Shown: piece by piece, positions 55,801 through 61,800 of the stretch
Layout: each line of letters starts with the position of its first letter
Position numbering within the stretch: position 1 is the stretch's first letter
Origin: Castor canadensis
Lineage: Eukaryota > Chordata > Mammalia > Rodentia > Castoridae
Direction of reading: 5' to 3'
DNA length: 64,000 nt
Assembly (NCBI RefSeq): GCF_047511655.1
Contig: NC_133386.1
Location: 171,079,146 to 171,143,145 of the forward strand
Program-made: the position numbers and the translations under genes
The notes under the pieces: generated by a model
What the model was told of the DNA's origin: nothing
What the model saw: the letters and a program-made list of their open reading frames with translations, nothing else
Databases searched by the model: none

Positions 55801-58800
55801 CCTGTGTTGTTGCATAGGATTACTGTGACAGACACCTCACCATGACTCCCCCACTGCACCCAGCAGGCCTGGTGCATCTTGGCCTTTGTACTTTGTTATT
55901 AAATGGCAGCAGTCCATGTGGATTTGTTCATCAGATTGTAGAATCCTGTAGGCTGGGGCTCCCTGACTTTGAAAAAACAAATGACACTAGATTAGTGTCA
56001 AATACACAACTGTATTTGAGCAGTTGTGATTACAAGTTGGTTTCTTTTTGTTGTTGTTGTTGATTGTGCTGGGGTTTGAGCCCAGGACCTCACACTTGCT
56101 AGGCAGGTACTTTTAGCCCACAAGTTGGTTTCTGAAGGAAGGATATAAATATGTGGCTATGATGGAGCCAGAGTGGATTATTAAGGGAAGGTGAGAGAGT
56201 TAGTTACTTGTTAGTTCACTTAAAATATCTTTAGCACTTACAGAGAATCAGGCAGTGAATAAGATAAGCCATGAAGCTTATTTCTTATGGGTAGAAATAG
56301 AAAAAAAAAAAAAAAAGAACATATAGGCTGTCTTCAGAGAACGATGTGTGCTATGAATAAACCCAAATGCAGATTATAGTGTAAAGAAGGTTGAGCTTCT
56401 AAGACTTGACCTTCAAGCTGCAGCCTAAACCTGAAGTGCTCCAGAGTTGAAAGAAGTTCGAGCTGGAGATGGAGTTAGGAGGCCTTCAGCATACTCGTGC
56501 TAGAGAATATTCCATGAAGGCAAGGGGTTTTGGTCTGTTTCATTCATGCCTGTATCCCCAGCAGTTAGCATGGCAGCTCTATAAAGTATGTGCTTAGTGA
56601 GTAGATACATTTTGGAAGCTACTGAAAGTAGGAGAGGGTGAGAAGAATGTGGAGTATGACTCAGCACACAGACTGAGGAGGAGCTTCAATCTGTAGGAGA
56701 AAGTCAGTCTGTAGGTGTGGTGTCAGAAATTAAGGCATTTCAAGAAGGGAACTTGGTTACTATTCAGAGAATGAAAGGAGGACAATTGTCCACTTGATTT
56801 GCCACCATTGGTGATCTGACTTGGGGTGAAGCATTTCACCTGCCTGAAGATTGCAAATAGAATGCAAATGAACATTTCCAGAGTAAAAGGGAGCAGAGAA
56901 GCAAGATAGCTGGAGAGAGATGGGTGTGAAGGGAGAGTTTGTCAGGTTAGAGATCTTTAAAGTGTGTTTCTTTGCTGCAGAGATTATACAAGTGGTGGTA
57001 GAGGGGGCAGGATGGACTGCGGGAGTGTGGGCCTTGAGACAAGGGAGCTTGGATTCCAGACTTGAGAGAAAGAGCAGCCAGCTCACCCCTCAATTAAAGG
57101 GGTGGCAGAAAGCATGGGCATGGAGGCTGCTGGTCAGCTCTTGAGAGGATGAGGATGTTTTCTGATGCTTCTCTTATTTCCAGTGAGAGGAGGCCAGCAA
57201 GTGAAGAGAGGAGTGTAGGAGGTGTGATTTTTTTTGAGAATATAAAGCCAGTATCAAGTGTGAGGTCAGATGTCCATTTGAGAGTTTAAAGTGAGACTGC
57301 TAGGCAAGTATGCCTGTAATTCCAGCACTAGGGAGGCAGAGGCAGGAGAATTGTGAATTCAAAGGCTAGGCTGAGCTACATAGTGAGACCATCTCAAAAA
57401 CAAAACAAATCAGCCACCACCAAGAGCTGGGGATGTAGCTTAGTGGTAGAGTGCTTGCCTAGTACCTGTTGAGTGGATCATGTGGAGTTTAAGCTCTCAT
57501 GACCCTGAGTTCAGAATCTACCTGAAAGGAACATGTAACTCCTTTCTGTGCGTCCAGAACAAAAGTCAGACCTGAAGATCTGTTGTACCTGCTCCATTTT
57601 CATTGCACCTTTTAGAAAGTTGCCGCAGAGTGAGCTTTGGAAGCCCATGTGTATGGCCTGAGGGGTATGGAATGTGAAGGTGGGTGTCCTGCAGAAGGAT
57701 GCCTCTCCTGTGAGGAAGCAGAAAGGGCCTGGGGAACCATCGATGGCTTGTTCAGAAAAGAGTGTGCTTGGTGCCAAGTAGGAATATGTGTTCCCTAGAA
57801 TGACCTCACTGGAGAACATTCATGCATCATGCTGAAGACACTGACTGAGGAGGATGAAGCTGAGCGGGGAGCTTGGCTCCCAGCCTTTTGGAAAGGTGAG
57901 TACAGGTGGAGTGGCGAGGGAACAGTGAGGTGACCTGGTGAGGGTGCCTCCAGACTGCTAACTCCACCTGGTTGTGCCCCACAGATTTCCGAAGGCGGTT
58001 CTTGGCCTTGCTGTCCTACCAGTTCAGTACCTTCTCTCCTGCCCTGGCTCTGAACATCATTCAGAACAAGAATGTGGGGAAGCCAGCCCTTCCAGGTGAT
58101 CTGCTCGCAGGGAACTGAGGCCTGGGTCTTGACCTTAGTGTTGTGTGCTCCCACACCTCCTTTCCTTCACTCCCACCCCCACATCCTGTTCTGCAGAGGT
58201 TGTGTCCTAGGCACATTGTTACACATGTCATCTTCTACTTCATCACAGGACTCTGGAGATGTGACTTAATGCCAGATATGTCAAGAAAGTTCACACAGCA
58301 GTTAGTTGTGGAAACTGATTTAAATCCTGGGTCTAGGGGAGCTCGATCTCTGGGACTCAGTTTCCTCATGTGAAATTGTCCTAGAGAATGATGCTGCCAG
58401 CCATCTGAGGCCAACATGTAGACGTGCTTTCTGTGCATAAATTAATTCTCTTGGAATAGTTAAGATCTGAGAATTTAAAAAATGGTTAAGGGATTATTAA
58501 TAGCTATTTTTTTGTTGTTTCCAAATACATATATATATGTATTTGTGTGTGTGCTTTTTTTTTTTTCCTTAACCAATTACATTTTAATGGAAAGTCCATG
58601 TTCCTCAAGCTGAACATAGCATGTACTTTTTGGGAAGCTGAATCCTGAGGGACTGGGGCACAGTGAGGGAAGGGGTGGTGTATCCTTCCAATCCTAGGGC
58701 ATGGGAGCCTTTTCCTGGTCTGATGGGATAGTGTGGGAAATCTGAACAAGGGTCACATGCCAGCCATCTGCTCTGCCAACTCAGGATTGTGTTGGATTGG

Positions 58801-61800
58801 TGACCAGGCTCTTATAGATAACTCTTATGTGTTAGGCTGCTAGCCCATGAGGGTACCAGGCTGCCCTGACATACCTGGTTTTTTCATGTGTGTAGACCTA
58901 GATCGGGAGCAGCTGGAAGCGCTCTTCCTCCCCTATGACCTGAAGCGACTGGAGATGTATTCCCGGAACATGGTTGACTATCACCTCATCATGGATTTGA
59001 TTCCGGCCATCTCCCGTTTGTATTTCCTGAACCAGCTGGGGGACCTGGCCTTGTCTGCTGCCCAGTCAGTAGGTCACCTGGTACTCAGTTGGGGGAGGAA
59101 AAGGAAGGAATGTGGAGCTATTTATGTGCTGGGCCTTTGGGCACTTTGACATAGTCTTGTGCCTTTAGTTCCTGGAAGATCTTATAGGTGGGCAGCTGTC
59201 TCATCCTGCAGCTTTGAGGTCCAGTGATGAGCCCAGCTATATATGTAAGTGGGCAGCTACACTTTGAGCCTATATTTTTTTCCTCCCTGCCTTGATATTT
59301 AGCTCTTCCAGAAGCCCAGGACATCCCAGACTTATAATTGTGAGGCAGGTATTTGTCAGGATAATAAAGTTAGATTAGGGGGTCTCAGGAAGAAGAAGTG
59401 TTTCTTGGTGTCTTCAGTAACAGGATGAAAGAGATAATGCTAAAATAAACAGTGATGTCTATAATTTCTGCCAGCTAGCTTTGCTCAAAAGAGGGTAGCT
59501 TTGGTACTCAGACATTTTAACAGGCAAGGGGCTGTCATAGTGGCCACTCCAGCTGATTTTCTGTCCTCCAGGCTCTTCTCTTGGGGATTGGCCTACAGCA
59601 TAAGTCTGTGGACCAGCTGGAAAAGGAGATTGAGCTGCCCTCAGGCCAGTTGATGGGACTTTTCAACCGAATTATCCGTAAAGTTGTGAAGGTAACCTCT
59701 CTGAGAGCAGGATTCTGGTCTCTTGCAATAATACCACACACTCACCCATGGCTGAACAGGGAGTAACATTTGACTGTATTTGCTGCACACACACACACAC
59801 ACACATACGCGTGCACACACACACAGAGAAATTGGAGGTGTCAGCTGTACCTGTAAAGTGCTGAATTCTTCCCACGGTCTACTGCTGGTAATTTGATACT
59901 AATCCAGTCTGTGAGATCTGGGTTCCTAAACTCTGGAGCATGGTTTTGTGTCTTGGAGGCATACACCGTTTAGACAGTAAGTGCCTTAGTAACAAGTGAC
60001 TGAGTCCCTGCTGCTTCTTCACTTTCTGCTTTTCCACATTGTCTTTTGTAGCTGTTTACTGATGTGCAGGAAAAGGCCATTGAGGAGCAGATGGTAGCAG
60101 TAAAGGATGTCATCATGGAGCCCACAATGAAGACCCTGAGTGATGACCTGGTATGTCCCTGCTGAAGGTCCCCATGTTTCCCTTAGTTGTGTTGGCATTT
60201 GAATGCAGCATATGTCTTCCCCTGTCCCCTTTAGAAGATCCTCTGCATTAACCAAACTAAATGGTGTTCTCTAGGTCCAAGTGAGTTGGATTTGCTCTGT
60301 GTGTCAGTACACATAGGGCTAGAGTCATGCCTTCCCTGAGTTTGTGAGTGTGGGAATCCAGCTTCTACTGGTGTAAATGTTTTATTTGTCCTTTAAGGTA
60401 CTTTTTAAAATGTATACTTAATACATATGCGTGCTTTAAAATCATAAGTGCTGTCTGTAATAGTTTTGAGGGTAAGCTGAGAGAAGGAACTGTTTCCTTG
60501 TCATAGTGACGTTCTGCATCCTTTCACCTTCTCCTGTGCTTTGTTCATTCCTGGCCTCTGACCTGCTGTCTTTGGGTCCTTGACCACAGGATGAAGCAGC
60601 AAAAGAATTCCAGGAGAAACACCAGAAGGAAGTGGGGAAGCTCAAGAACATGGACCTTTCTCAGTAAGACCCCTTCTGTTCGCAGGACACGAAGGCTCTG
60701 CCTTGGCCTCTGTGGCCCTCAGAGTCTGCTACAGGTTTCTTGTAACCCACATTCCAGGTGCCCTGGAAGGTGTATTTCAGAGGCACTAAAAGCTGAAAAT
60801 CTCCTCACTGACTACTAGTGAAATTTCAGAACATTTGGTTTCCCCAGATTCCCTTTGCAATTTTGACTTTCCAGTTGTATACCCTAGATCCCTTAGGTTC
60901 CCACCTCAGGGGTCCCTCCAGGAACAGGGATGCTGAGTGGATGAGCATTCACTTTTACTGGTCACTTCTCTGTATTTGACTTTTTAAAGAGTTTTTTTTT
61001 TTGGTGGGACTGGGATTTGAATTCAGGACTTAGTGCTTGTAAAGTAGGTACTCTGCCACTTAAGCCACACCTCCAGTCCAAAATAGACCAGTCCATTTTG
61101 CTTTGGCTATTTTGGAGATGGACTCTAGGGAACTATTTGCCTGGTGGCCTTGAACTGTGATCCCCTACATCTCAGCCTCCCAAGTAGGTAGGATTATAGG
61201 CATGAGCCATTGGCCTCTGTATTTGACTTTTACACATGAATTTGTATTATCTGAAGAAAGGATTCTACTGTCTAAAACACCAAACTCCCCACTCAAGAGC
61301 CCTTTGTGTGTTCCTGTTTCAGTTTCAACTCTGTTGTTTCCTTTCCCCCTGTGCAGAAGGTTGATGGGTTTGGCAGTCCTGGCACATCGGGATTCTAACT
61401 TAGAGCCTCCGTGACCTGTTGTCTGTGACCAGATTAGTGACAGTGGTTGTTGAACAAACAAGGTGGAGGTGACCAGGAGTCCAGGGCAGAGCAGCAAGCT
61501 GTGGCTTCTGCTTCAGCTTTGCAGTATCAAAACCTTGGTGTTCAGGACTGCTAGATCCAAAAGAGGTGGGCAGAGCAGGAAGCAGGAGGCTTGTGAGCAG
61601 ATGTCTGGAGGGCGGAGTGAGGAGGACAATTCCAGGGAGAGTGCTAGGAGGCATCTTTGGTGGCAGTAACTGAAAGGTGGAATGTCAGGCAGGCTGCCCT
61701 CTGAGGAGGGCTGTCCTTACACTGGCCCTTGCTGTCCACTTAGTCGCCCTGCTCCTGAGACACTTCTGTCCAGCAGGGCTACATCTTGGCCTGGCTGCAT